Source: CAYSCW01 sp964429795 (GTDB lineage Bacteria; Acidobacteriota; Aminicenantia; Aminicenantales; Aminicenantaceae). Taken from it: DNA of 12,768 nt. Below, piece after piece: positions 7,241-12,768 of this stretch. Numbering within the stretch: the first letter of the stretch is position 1; each line of letters begins with the position of its first letter. The notes under the pieces were generated by a model. That model made no database searches. It saw only the letters and a list, made by a program, of their open reading frames with translations, and was not told the DNA's origin. Position numbers and translations under genes: made by a program. The stretch is taken from NCBI GenBank assembly GCA_964429795.1, contig CAYSCW010000050.1, positions 1 through 12,768 on the forward strand, read 5' to 3'.

Positions 7241-8078
7241 GAAAGGTGATTATCTCGATTCAAAAAATCTGAAGCTCTATCTGGATCAAATTTCCCGTTT
7301 CCCCATGCTTTCTCAAGAGGAAGAAAGAGAACTGGGTGAACGTATCCAGAATGGAGACAGGGAGGCACTGCGAAAAATGATCGAGGCGAACCTGCGCTTT
7401 GTTGTTTCCTATGTCAAGAAGTACAAGGGAATGGGGCTCGGTCTTCCCGACCTGATCAACGAGGGAAATCTAGGCCTTATCGAAGCGGCCAAAAGATTCG
7501 ACCCGGAAAGAAAGGTCAAGTTCATTTCTTATGCTGTCTGGTGGATCAGACAGGCTATCATTCATGCTCTCACCCAGTATTCTCGGATTTATCATATCCC
7601 TCAGAAGCTCTCTGACCAGATATCAGAGATGAAGAAAGTCAGTGCTAGGCTCAAGAAGGAATTGGACAGGGAACCAACAAGAGAAGAGGTTGCCAGGCGT
7701 ATGGGCATAACCAGGGAAGATGTAGAAGACATGGAGTTGATCGAAGAGAAGAATATTTCCCTCAGCGATAAGTATTTCGATGAAGATGTTGAAGTAGGGG
7801 AGAGGATCAAAGACAATATTTCTCCTTCTGTTGAGGTCCAAATCGTCAAGAATTCCATTCAGGAGCAAATAAGACAGATGCTGGAGGAACTGGATGAGAA
7901 AGAGGCTCTTGTGCTAAAATTAAGATTCGGACTGGATGACAACAAGCCGAGAACTCTTCAAGAAATCGGAGACAAACTCGATCTTACCAGAGAACGGATC
8001 AGACAGATCGAACAAAAGGCAATGCGAAAATTGTCACGTTCCCACAAACTCCAACAACTGAGGGGGTATCTCAACTGA
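7230..8078 (+). CDS. Sigma-70 family RNA polymerase sigma factor (group 2-like)
   Basis: Directs RNA polymerase to promoters. Region 1.2 is seen at about residues 13-45 (LKLYLDQI then LSQEEERELGERI). Regions 2.1-2.4 cover about 45-110, including the NLRFVV core-binding helix, GLPDLINEGNLGLIEA and the YAVWWIRQAI -10-recognition helix. Region 3 follows (about 111-200), and region 4 (about 222-275) ends in the LTRERIRQIE recognition helix. Region 1.1 is absent and the protein is only 282 aa, so it resembles RpoS/HrdB-like group 2 or a compact RpoD rather than RpoH; I see no RpoH-type box after region 2.4. The start overlaps hspR by 11 bp with an AGAGGA Shine-Dalgarno. Co-transcription with hspR and dnaK/J implies a stress role. 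It could still be the housekeeping factor. Confidence 0.9.
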   Translation: MPPKKGDYLDSKNLKLYLDQISRFPMLSQEEERELGERIQNGDREALRKMIEANLRFVVSYVKKYKGMGLGLPDLINEGNLGLIEAAKRFDPERKVKFISYAVWWIRQAIIHALTQYSRIYHIPQKLSDQISEMKKVSARLKKELDREPTREEVARRMGITREDVEDMELIEEKNISLSDKYFDEDVEVGERIKDNISPSVEVQIVKNSIQEQIRQMLEELDEKEALVLKLRFGLDDNKPRTLQEIGDKLDLTRERIRQIEQKAMRKLSRSHKLQQLRGYLN

Positions 8079-8821
8079 TGGCAGAAGCCGCATGTTCTGA
8101 ATGCCAAGGCACGGGCTGGATTCTGGAAGAGAGCAAGGGCCGTGCTGTAGCCAAGCGGTGCAAATGCTTCAAGGAGCAGGAAAACCAGGTCCTCATCGAA
8201 CAGGCTCATATTCCCCGAAGATATGAGAATTGCACCTTTGATAATTTTGAAATTCATGACTCCTCCCACCGCCATGCTCTCAAAATATCCAAACAGTTCG
8301 TCAAGAACTATCCTGTCCAGGATGTGGGCCTTCTTTTCATAGGCCCTTGTGGGGTGGGGAAGACCCATCTGGCTGTGGCCATCGTCCAGGAATTGATCCG
8401 CAAAAAGAACGTCCCCTGTTATTTCTGCGATTTTCGGGAGCTCATCAGGGATATCCAGAGTACGTATACGCCTGATTCTTCTTTGAGCGAAGTGGATGTT
8501 CTGGCTCCCGTCTTTCAAAAGGATGTGCTGGTACTGGATGAGCTGGGAGCTAAGAGAACGACAGCCTGGGTGGATGAGACGGTTTTCTATATCGTCAACA
8601 ACAGATACAACCACAAGAAACTGACCATCTTTACTTCAAATTACCTGGATAAGGAAGAAGAAGAGGATGCCAGGGATTCCTTCTACAAGAAGAAGGAAGA
8701 TTCTCTGGTAGACAGGATTGGCGTCCGGCTGAGGTCAAGACTCTATGAGATGTGCAAAGTGGTGGAGATGGGAGGAAAGGACTACCGCAAGGAAATCAAA
8801 CAGGGTAGTTACCGCTTCTGA
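8078..8821 (+). CDS. DnaC/DnaI-like AAA+ ATPase (helicase-loader type)
   Basis: An N-terminal zinc-finger-like motif, C6-x2-C9-xGxGW then C28-x-C30, precedes an AAA+ core. Walker A is GPCGVGKT (89-96), Walker B VLVLDE (150-155), a sensor-1-like TSN is at 186-188, and an arginine-finger region RIGVRLRSRL spans 213-222. This architecture matches DnaC/DnaI helicase loaders, and also IstB, the transposition ATPase. No transposase is nearby, so a host or phage-derived loader is favoured. Its substrate is not shown by the sequence; loading of a DnaB-type helicase is inference from family. The start codon shares its A with the sigma factor's TGA (ATG at 8078), a classic coupled arrangement. A terminator begins right at its stop codon, making it the last gene of the heat-shock operon. 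An acidic patch (EEEED, 193-197) lies after sensor 1. Confidence 0.82.
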   Translation: MAEAACSECQGTGWILEESKGRAVAKRCKCFKEQENQVLIEQAHIPRRYENCTFDNFEIHDSSHRHALKISKQFVKNYPVQDVGLLFIGPCGVGKTHLAVAIVQELIRKKNVPCYFCDFRELIRDIQSTYTPDSSLSEVDVLAPVFQKDVLVLDELGAKRTTAWVDETVFYIVNNRYNHKKLTIFTSNYLDKEEEEDARDSFYKKKEDSLVDRIGVRLRSRLYEMCKVVEMGGKDYRKEIKQGSYRF

Positions 8822-8845
8822 AGGAAAAGGCCCTTCCTTTTATTG
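8821..8845 (+). terminator. Rho-independent terminator of the dnaK operon
   Basis: AAGGAA (8821-8826) pairs with TTCCTT (8834-8839) around a 7-nt loop, followed by a T-rich run. The stem is short, but it sits exactly at the end of the last operon gene and before an independent tRNA promoter. The T-tract overlaps the tRNA -35 box. Confidence 0.55.
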
Positions 8846-8871
8846 ATATTCTCCCCAAATTTTGCTAAATT
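8843..8871 (+). promoter_or_regulatory. Promoter of the tRNA-Asn gene
   Basis: TTGATA (8843-8848), a 17-bp spacer and TAAATT (8866-8871, 4/6 to consensus). A start near 8878 would leave only about 7 nt of leader before the tRNA 5' end. The close fit of spacing to the tRNA makes it credible despite the moderate -10 match. Confidence 0.5.
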
Positions 8872-8884
8872 ATGGACAGCCTGC

Positions 8885-9220
8885 TCCTCGGTAGCTCAAT
8901 CGGCAGAGCGGGTGGCTGTACAATTGGTGTGCAGCTTTCACGAGAAATCGTGGATGAAAAATCGGGTGAATTCAGGGAAGCCTACCCTTTGCTTAAAGCG
9001 GAGAATGGTAATCCTGAGCCAAGCCCTGGTCAGTTAAAAGGGGTCAGGGAAGGTGCAGAGACTAGAGCATATGCTCGTACTCCAGATATAATCTGGGGGA
9101 AGCGCCCGACACCCAACCTCCACATGTGTGGAACGGGTGAAGAGATAGTCCAAGCCCAGAAGAAATTTTGGGGCCCTTGTAACCACTAGGTTGTAGGTTC
9201 GAGTCCTACCCGAGGAGCCA
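8885..9220 (+). tRNA. tRNA-Asn(GUU), interrupted by a group I intron
   Basis: Exons are 8885-8919 (35 nt) and 9180-9220 (41 nt), giving a 76-nt tRNA with encoded CCA. Acceptor stem TCCTCGG (8885-8891) pairs with CCGAGGA (9210-9216), then G73 and CCA. D stem GCTC (8894-8897)/GAGC (8906-8909) carries a loop with GG. Anticodon stem GGTGG (8911-8915) pairs with CCACT (9183-9187). T stem GTAGG (9193-9197) pairs with CCTAC (9205-9209) around TTCGAGT. After splicing, the anticodon loop reads CTGTTAA, that is anticodon GTT, as in ordinary bacterial tRNA-Asn; the acceptor stem and G73 also fit Asn. The gap lies between positions 35 and 36. Assignment as Asn depends on the splice sites chosen: 5' exon ending in U, intron ending in G, as group I chemistry demands. 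Other cuts would give Tyr, Asp or His but disagree with the stem and G73 signature. Confidence 0.93.
8920..9179 (+). ncRNA. Self-splicing group I intron (260 nt, no ORF)
   Basis: Helices traced by hand: P1, exon GGCTGT (8914-8919) with guide GCAGCT (8931-8936), including the U-G pair at the 5' splice site; P2, CACGA/TCGTG (8939-8943/8948-8952) with a GAAA loop; P3, TCGGGTG (8962-8968) with CGCCCGA (9103-9109); P4, TCAGG (8972-8976) with CCTGA (9013-9017); P5 with a CTTT/AAAG hairpin (8987-8998); P6, 9024-9031 with 9042-9049; P7, GACTA (9060-9064) with TAGTC (9146-9150); P8, CACCC (9110-9114) with GGGTG (9135-9139); P9, CCCAGAA (9155-9161) with TTTTGGG (9166-9172) and a GAAA loop. The terminal G is 9179. 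Conserved strings AATCCTGAGCCAAG (9011-9024), GGTGCAGAGACTA (9052-9064) and AGAGATAGTCC (9141-9151) match the classic core elements. The P4-P6 part looks like subgroup IC3 of tRNA introns, but two extra hairpins lie between P7 and P3, so the subgroup is left open. No homing endonuclease is present. Confidence 0.9.
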
Positions 9221-9348
9221 AACGTCACTTCCCTTATCAAGCTTCAATGTTCTTTTTGCAATCCAAAGGTGAACACTGGAGGGGAGACTTTTATTCGGCT
9301 TTGATATAATAACTACTTTAGGAATGGATTATAGGACATTGCTGCAGG

Positions 9349-9363
9349 TTGTATTAATTACAA
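9349..9363. repeat. 15-bp palindrome upstream of the MFS gene
   Basis: TTGTA-N5-TACAA at 9349-9363 is a perfect inverted repeat 121 bp before the MFS start, of a size typical of a dimeric regulator's operator. No promoter with good spacing is obvious in 9221-9484. A TATAAT lies at 9305-9310 without a clear -35. A weak stem AACGT/ATGTT (9221-9225/9247-9251) followed by T5 may end the tRNA transcript. Confidence 0.3.
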
Positions 9364-9484
9364 GCCATTTACACTTTACTTTGCGGAAAAGCAGCGTCCA
9401 TATCCGCTTCCGCCATGCCTCAGCAGATGTTTCAAATGCCAAACGTATAAAAGGAATTTAACAAGAGAAAGGAACCGATTTGAA

Positions 9485-10828
9485 ATGAAAAGGGAATCTG
9501 ACACACTTCGCACAGATAAGCTTGGCGGGCTTAAAATCATGTTTCGTTCGCTCCGATATAAAAATTACCGACTTTTTTTCGGAGGACAGAGCATCTCTCT
9601 GATCGGTACATGGGTACAACGAATCGCTTTGCCCTGGCTGGTCTACCGGCTTAGTGGTTCTCCATTCTTATTGGGTTTGGTCGGCTTTACTGGCCAAATC
9701 CCTACCTTCCTGTTATCTCCTTTTGCTGGTGTGGTATCTGACCGATGGAATCGCCACCATATTTTGATTGTCACGCAATTGCTGGCTATGATACAGGCAT
9801 TAGTCCTGGCGTCTCTCTTTTTTATCGGTAGCATTAAGGTCTGGCATGTCATTCTTTTAGGGACAGCTCTAGGCTGTGTGAATGCCTTTGATATGCCTGC
9901 CCGTCAGTCATTCGTTATAGAAATGGTGGAAAGTAAAGAAGATTTGGGGAATGCCATTGCCTTAAACTCCTCAATGGTCAACAGCGCGAGGCTGCTGGGG
10001 CCTTCCATAGCAGGAGTATTGATTGCTGCCACAGGAGAGGGAATATGCTTCCTCCTTAACGGCTTAAGTTACCTTTTCGTTATTGCCTCGCTGTTATTGA
10101 TGAATGTTGCTCCCCAAAAAGTAAAACCGCAAAACGCCAGAGTCTGGCAAAGGCTAAAAGAGGGATTTTCTTATGCCTTTGGTTTTTCCCCTATCAAGTT
10201 TCCCATCTTGTTATTGGGATTGGTAAGTTTAATGGGAATGCCTTACGCAGTGCTGATGCCTGTTTTCGCCAAGGAGATACTCCACGGTGGCTCGCACACG
10301 TTCGGCTTTCTTATGGGAGCTTCGGGTATAGGCGCTCTGGTTGGAGCCTTTTATCTTGCTTCCAGAAAAAGCGTTTTGGGGCTGGAGAAAATTATTCCTC
10401 TATCTGCGGCAATTTTTGGCACCGGACTCATGGCCTTTTCTCTTTCCCGGGTTTTCTGGCTTTCTCTGGCATTGATGTTTATAACCGGTCTCGGACTGAT
10501 TACGCAGATGGCTTCAAGTAACACAATTTTACAGACAATTGTTGACGATGACAAACGCGGACGGGTCATGAGTTTCTATGCGATGGCATTTTTGGGCACG
10601 GCGCCATTTGGCAGCTTATTAGGGGGTGGATTAGCAAGCCGGATAGGTGCGCCCAACACTTTGATCATAGGTGGCATCTCATGTGTTCTTGGCGCTTTTA
10701 TCTTTGCCAGAAAGCTTCCTGAGTTGAAAAAAATGATCCGTCCCATTTATGTCAAATTTGGCATCATCCCTGAAGTAGCTTCAGGAATTCAGGCGGCAGC
10801 AGAATTAACGATTCCGCCAAAAGAATAG
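9485..10828 (+). CDS. MFS transporter (EntS/MFS_3-like exporter)
   Basis: Inner-membrane secondary transporter. Twelve hydrophobic segments can be traced, roughly at residues 30-50, 60-82, 92-113, 117-138, 158-180, 184-206, 240-262, 272-295, 302-322, 324-345, 362-385 and 390-410. A long polar loop near 207-238 separates the halves. The FRSLRYKNYRLFF entry, GTWVQ, and the loop-2 motif GVVSDRWNRHH (79-89) fit the MFS_3 group, which includes enterobactin and drug exporters. The substrate cannot be told. The ATG at 9485 has AAAGGA about 12 bases upstream. An internal ATG at 9539 (MFRSLRY) also matches the usual family start, so the first 18 residues are uncertain. A tautomerase-like gene follows after 5 bp, suggesting co-expression. 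Confidence 0.85.
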   Translation: MKRESDTLRTDKLGGLKIMFRSLRYKNYRLFFGGQSISLIGTWVQRIALPWLVYRLSGSPFLLGLVGFTGQIPTFLLSPFAGVVSDRWNRHHILIVTQLLAMIQALVLASLFFIGSIKVWHVILLGTALGCVNAFDMPARQSFVIEMVESKEDLGNAIALNSSMVNSARLLGPSIAGVLIAATGEGICFLLNGLSYLFVIASLLLMNVAPQKVKPQNARVWQRLKEGFSYAFGFSPIKFPILLLGLVSLMGMPYAVLMPVFAKEILHGGSHTFGFLMGASGIGALVGAFYLASRKSVLGLEKIIPLSAAIFGTGLMAFSLSRVFWLSLALMFITGLGLITQMASSNTILQTIVDDDKRGRVMSFYAMAFLGTAPFGSLLGGGLASRIGAPNTLIIGGISCVLGAFIFARKLPELKKMIRPIYVKFGIIPEVASGIQAAAELTIPPKE

Positions 10829-10833
10829 AAAAG

Positions 10834-10998
10834 GTGCCAAATATCACTTTAGAAGAATCAGGGATTAAAAATTTAGCAAAAAAGCGTAAGCTTACCCAAA
10901 AAATCACGGAGGTGGCAACGAAAGCATACGCAGTGCCGAAAGAGGCGATCGTTGTGATCATCAAAGAAAATTCCCAAGAAAATGTGATGGGCTTGTGA
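10834..10998 (+). CDS. Small tautomerase-family protein (4-oxalocrotonate tautomerase-like)
   Basis: A 54-aa frame starting at GTG, five bases after the MFS stop. After Met removal the mature protein would begin with Pro1, the catalytic base of this superfamily, in the context PNITLEESG. The beta-alpha-beta pattern follows: a Lys-rich helix (about 12-31), then VPKEAIVVIIKEN with the typical second strand. Position 11 is Lys where 4-OT has Arg11; position 39 is Val where 4-OT has Arg39; position 50 is Val where 4-OT has Phe50. The protein stops at ENVMGL, several residues before the usual GxGG tail of about 62-aa relatives. It may be a DmpI-like variant with another substrate, or slightly truncated by a late frameshift. 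The Shine-Dalgarno is weak and coupling to the MFS gene is likely. Family inferred by eye. Confidence 0.7.
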   Translation: MPNITLEESGIKNLAKKRKLTQKITEVATKAYAVPKEAIVVIIKENSQENVMGL

Positions 10999-11101
10999 TG
11001 ATTCTCTTCAATTCAATAAGATTTATCTCAAAATTATCCCTCAAGTTTCGAAATAAGTCATATAGGAGTAAGAGATTAAGAGCTGAGGGTTTTTTAAGAA
11101 G

Positions 11102-11242
11102 ATGCTTAAAGAAATATTTGGCATTTGTGGAGAAATCATGTATTCTAATTAACTTGGTTTTCCATATAATGACAATCCGACTGAAAAGCCGATGTCACAA
11201 ACGGAGATTCTGACACAGCAATTCGTAGAAAGAATGACTTAG
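11102..11242 (+). pseudogene. Possible broken small ORF (unrecognised)
   Basis: One frame reads MLKEIFGICGEIMYSN, then TAA (11150-11152), then stays open for 29 codons with a natural-looking composition (about LGFPYNDNP to QQFVERM), and ends with TAG at 11240-11242. This could be a short gene broken by one nonsense change, or chance. I do not recognise the product. The surrounding gap, 10999-11252, otherwise holds only a TATAAT at 11165-11170 without a good -35, which might be part of the promoter for the radical SAM gene. A different 72-aa frame over 10995-11213 is Arg/Lys-rich and looks non-coding. Confidence 0.2.
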
Positions 11243-11252
11243 GAGTTTAGAG

Positions 11253-12731
11253 ATGAAAGTGCTTTTGGTTTACCCGAAATATCCAGACACGTTTTGGAGT
11301 TTTAAGCATGCTCTGAAATTCATTTCAAAAAAGGCATCTTTTCCGCCGCTTGGTTTATTAACTGTGGCTGCAATGATTCCCAAAGAATGGGAGAGAAGGC
11401 TTATTGATATGAATGTATCTGTTTTAACGGAGGATGATATTAGATGGGCTGATTATGTATTTATCAGTGCTATGATCGTTCAGAAAGAGTCAGTACGGGA
11501 AGTAATTAGAAGGTGTAAAAATTTGGGAGTTAGAGTTACAGCAGGTGGTCCTCTTTTTACTACCGGATATGAAGAATTTGAGGATATAGACCATTTTGTT
11601 CTTAATGAGGCTGAGAGTACGCTTCCAACTTTTCTGGATGATTTAGAGAATGGATGCGTCCAACACATTTATACTTCCAAAGAGCGGCCTGATATGAGAG
11701 AGACTCCTCCTCCACAATGGGATCTTATTAACATGAAAAAATATGCTTCAATGAGCATTCAATATTCCAGGGGTTGCCCCTATAATTGTGAATTCTGTGA
11801 CATCATTATTCTGAATGGGCATAAACCACGCACTAAGAGTAAAGGTCAGATTTTAGAAGAACTGGAAGCTCTATATACACAAGGCTGGAAAGGTGGAGTA
11901 TTTTTTGTTGATGATAATTTCATAGGTAATAAGAGAAGACTTAAAACAGAACTTCTGCCATGTCTAATCGATTGGATGAAAAAGAAAAAATATCCCTTTT
12001 ATTTTTTCACTGAAACGTCGATAAATCTTTCTGATGACGAGGAACTGATGCAATTAATGGTCAAGGCTGGATTTAATAAGGTTTTTATCGGGATTGAAAC
12101 TCCAAATGAAGAGAGTCTTACAGAATGCAATAAATATCTGAATAAGAATCGTGACTTGATAGCTTGTGTTAAAAAGATCCAGGACAATGGCTTTGAAGTT
12201 CAAGGAGGTTTTATTGTAGGGTTTGATAGTGATCCTCCTTCAATTTTTGAAAGACAGATAAGCTTTATTCAAAAGAGCGGGATTGTTACTGCTATGGTTG
12301 GATTGTTGAATGCACCCCGTGGCACAAGGCTTTATCACCGCCTAAAGAAAGAAGACAGATTGTTGAATGATCCATCTGGAGATAACACGGACTTTTCGAT
12401 CAACTTCATCCCCAAAATGAATATTGAAGCACTTATTAACGGTTATAAGAAGATCCTCAATACGATTTATTCACCCAAGCATTACTATAAGCGTGTGATG
12501 ACATTCTTAAAGGCATATAAGCCAAAACCATTAAAGGGAAAAATCCATTTCAATTTGCATAACCTTGGAGCGTTCTTTAAATCTGTCTGGTTTTTAGGGA
12601 TAAAAGGAAAAGAAAGATTTCATTACTGGAAACTTATTTCCTGGACGCTGGTAAGGCGTCCCCGCTTCTTCAGGTTAGCAATTACACTTGCAATTTATGG
12701 CTTTCATTTTCGGAAAATTATGGGAACATAA
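11253..12731 (+). CDS. Radical SAM protein with B12-binding-like N-domain and DUF4070-like C-terminus
   Basis: Iron-sulfur enzyme that would cleave S-adenosylmethionine to start radical chemistry. Residues 1-130 form a Rossmann-like cobalamin-binding-type domain: KVLLVYPKYP at the start, PPLGLLTVAA near 31-40, and GGPLF near 98-102. However, the usual DxHxxG lower-ligand motif is missing; the equivalent strand reads RLIDMNVSV. The radical SAM core follows with C175-x3-C179-x2-C182 (RGCPYNCEFC), the VFFVDDNFIGNK segment and an IGIET strand. The C-terminal part (about 360-470), with IYSPKHYYKRV, resembles the DUF4070 extension seen in relatives such as hopanoid methylase-type proteins. The substrate is unknown. 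TAGGAG at 11240-11245 precedes the ATG by 7 bases. The coding sequence is visibly more AT-rich than the heat-shock genes, hinting at a separate origin. The last 37 bases of the window after its stop show nothing recognisable. Confidence 0.88.
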   Translation: MKVLLVYPKYPDTFWSFKHALKFISKKASFPPLGLLTVAAMIPKEWERRLIDMNVSVLTEDDIRWADYVFISAMIVQKESVREVIRRCKNLGVRVTAGGPLFTTGYEEFEDIDHFVLNEAESTLPTFLDDLENGCVQHIYTSKERPDMRETPPPQWDLINMKKYASMSIQYSRGCPYNCEFCDIIILNGHKPRTKSKGQILEELEALYTQGWKGGVFFVDDNFIGNKRRLKTELLPCLIDWMKKKKYPFYFFTETSINLSDDEELMQLMVKAGFNKVFIGIETPNEESLTECNKYLNKNRDLIACVKKIQDNGFEVQGGFIVGFDSDPPSIFERQISFIQKSGIVTAMVGLLNAPRGTRLYHRLKKEDRLLNDPSGDNTDFSINFIPKMNIEALINGYKKILNTIYSPKHYYKRVMTFLKAYKPKPLKGKIHFNLHNLGAFFKSVWFLGIKGKERFHYWKLISWTLVRRPRFFRLAITLAIYGFHFRKIMGT

Positions 12732-12768
12732 GCGCCAATAGAGAATCGTCTTTCTATGCTTCTCCAAT

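Noticed and set aside
8078..8821. IstB-type ATPase of an IS21-like element
   Set aside because: No IstA transposase, terminal inverted repeats or target duplication nearby, and the gene is translationally coupled to the sigma factor.
9180..9220. tRNA 3' end as attachment site of an integrated island carrying the MFS and radical SAM genes
   Set aside because: No integrase and no repeated copy of the tRNA 3' end was found within the window; it could only be tested with more flanking sequence.
8843..9240. Short reading frames over the tRNA and intron (8843-9037 and 8872-9189 on +, 9034-9240 on -)
   Set aside because: They run through tRNA exons and conserved intron helices, have no Shine-Dalgarno and resemble no endonuclease family; they are chance frames in structured RNA.
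10995..11213. 72-aa frame after the tautomerase
   Set aside because: Basic, low-information composition, no Shine-Dalgarno, and it overlaps the tautomerase stop; no family recognised.

Overview
The window is bacterial chromosomal DNA. The signs are sigma-70-type promoters, Shine-Dalgarno sites, tightly packed or overlapping operons, a tRNA with an encoded CCA end, and bacterial DnaK/DnaJ and sigma-factor families. Three features suggest an anaerobic or deep-branching, probably poorly cultivated lineage: HspR control of dnaK, a purine end-pathway split into two separate proteins, and a tRNA gene carrying a group I intron. I cannot name the phylum from sequence alone. All recognised genes lie on the + strand.

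Layout: (1) 83-1904 is a two-gene purine unit with overlapping genes: a PurO-type IMP cyclohydrolase, then a stand-alone AICAR transformylase. Together they replace the usual bifunctional PurH and carry out the last two steps to IMP. (2) 1914-3425 holds an inverted repeat, a near-consensus promoter and a malic enzyme. (3) 3426-8821 is a heat-shock operon: an A/T-rich upstream element, a consensus promoter overlapped by a HAIR-type HspR operator, then dnaK, dnaJ, hspR, a sigma-70 family factor and a DnaC/DnaI-like AAA+ ATPase. The last three genes overlap or nearly abut, so chaperones, their repressor, a sigma factor and a helicase-loader-like ATPase appear to be made together. No grpE is present in the unit. 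(4) 8821-9220 holds a terminator, a small promoter and a tRNA-Asn(GUU) gene interrupted between anticodon positions 35 and 36 by a 260-nt, ORF-less group I intron. Most of its core helices can be drawn by hand. (5) 9485-10998 is a major-facilitator exporter followed five bases later by a 54-aa tautomerase-family protein. (6) 11253-12731 is a more AT-rich gene for a B12-binding-domain-type radical SAM protein, preceded by about 250 bp of low-information DNA with a possible ORF remnant.

The most notable items are the intron-containing tRNA-Asn and the HspR-operator/dnaK-dnaJ-hspR-sigma operon. The operon predicts a circuit in which loss of HspR repression raises both the chaperones and a dedicated sigma factor.
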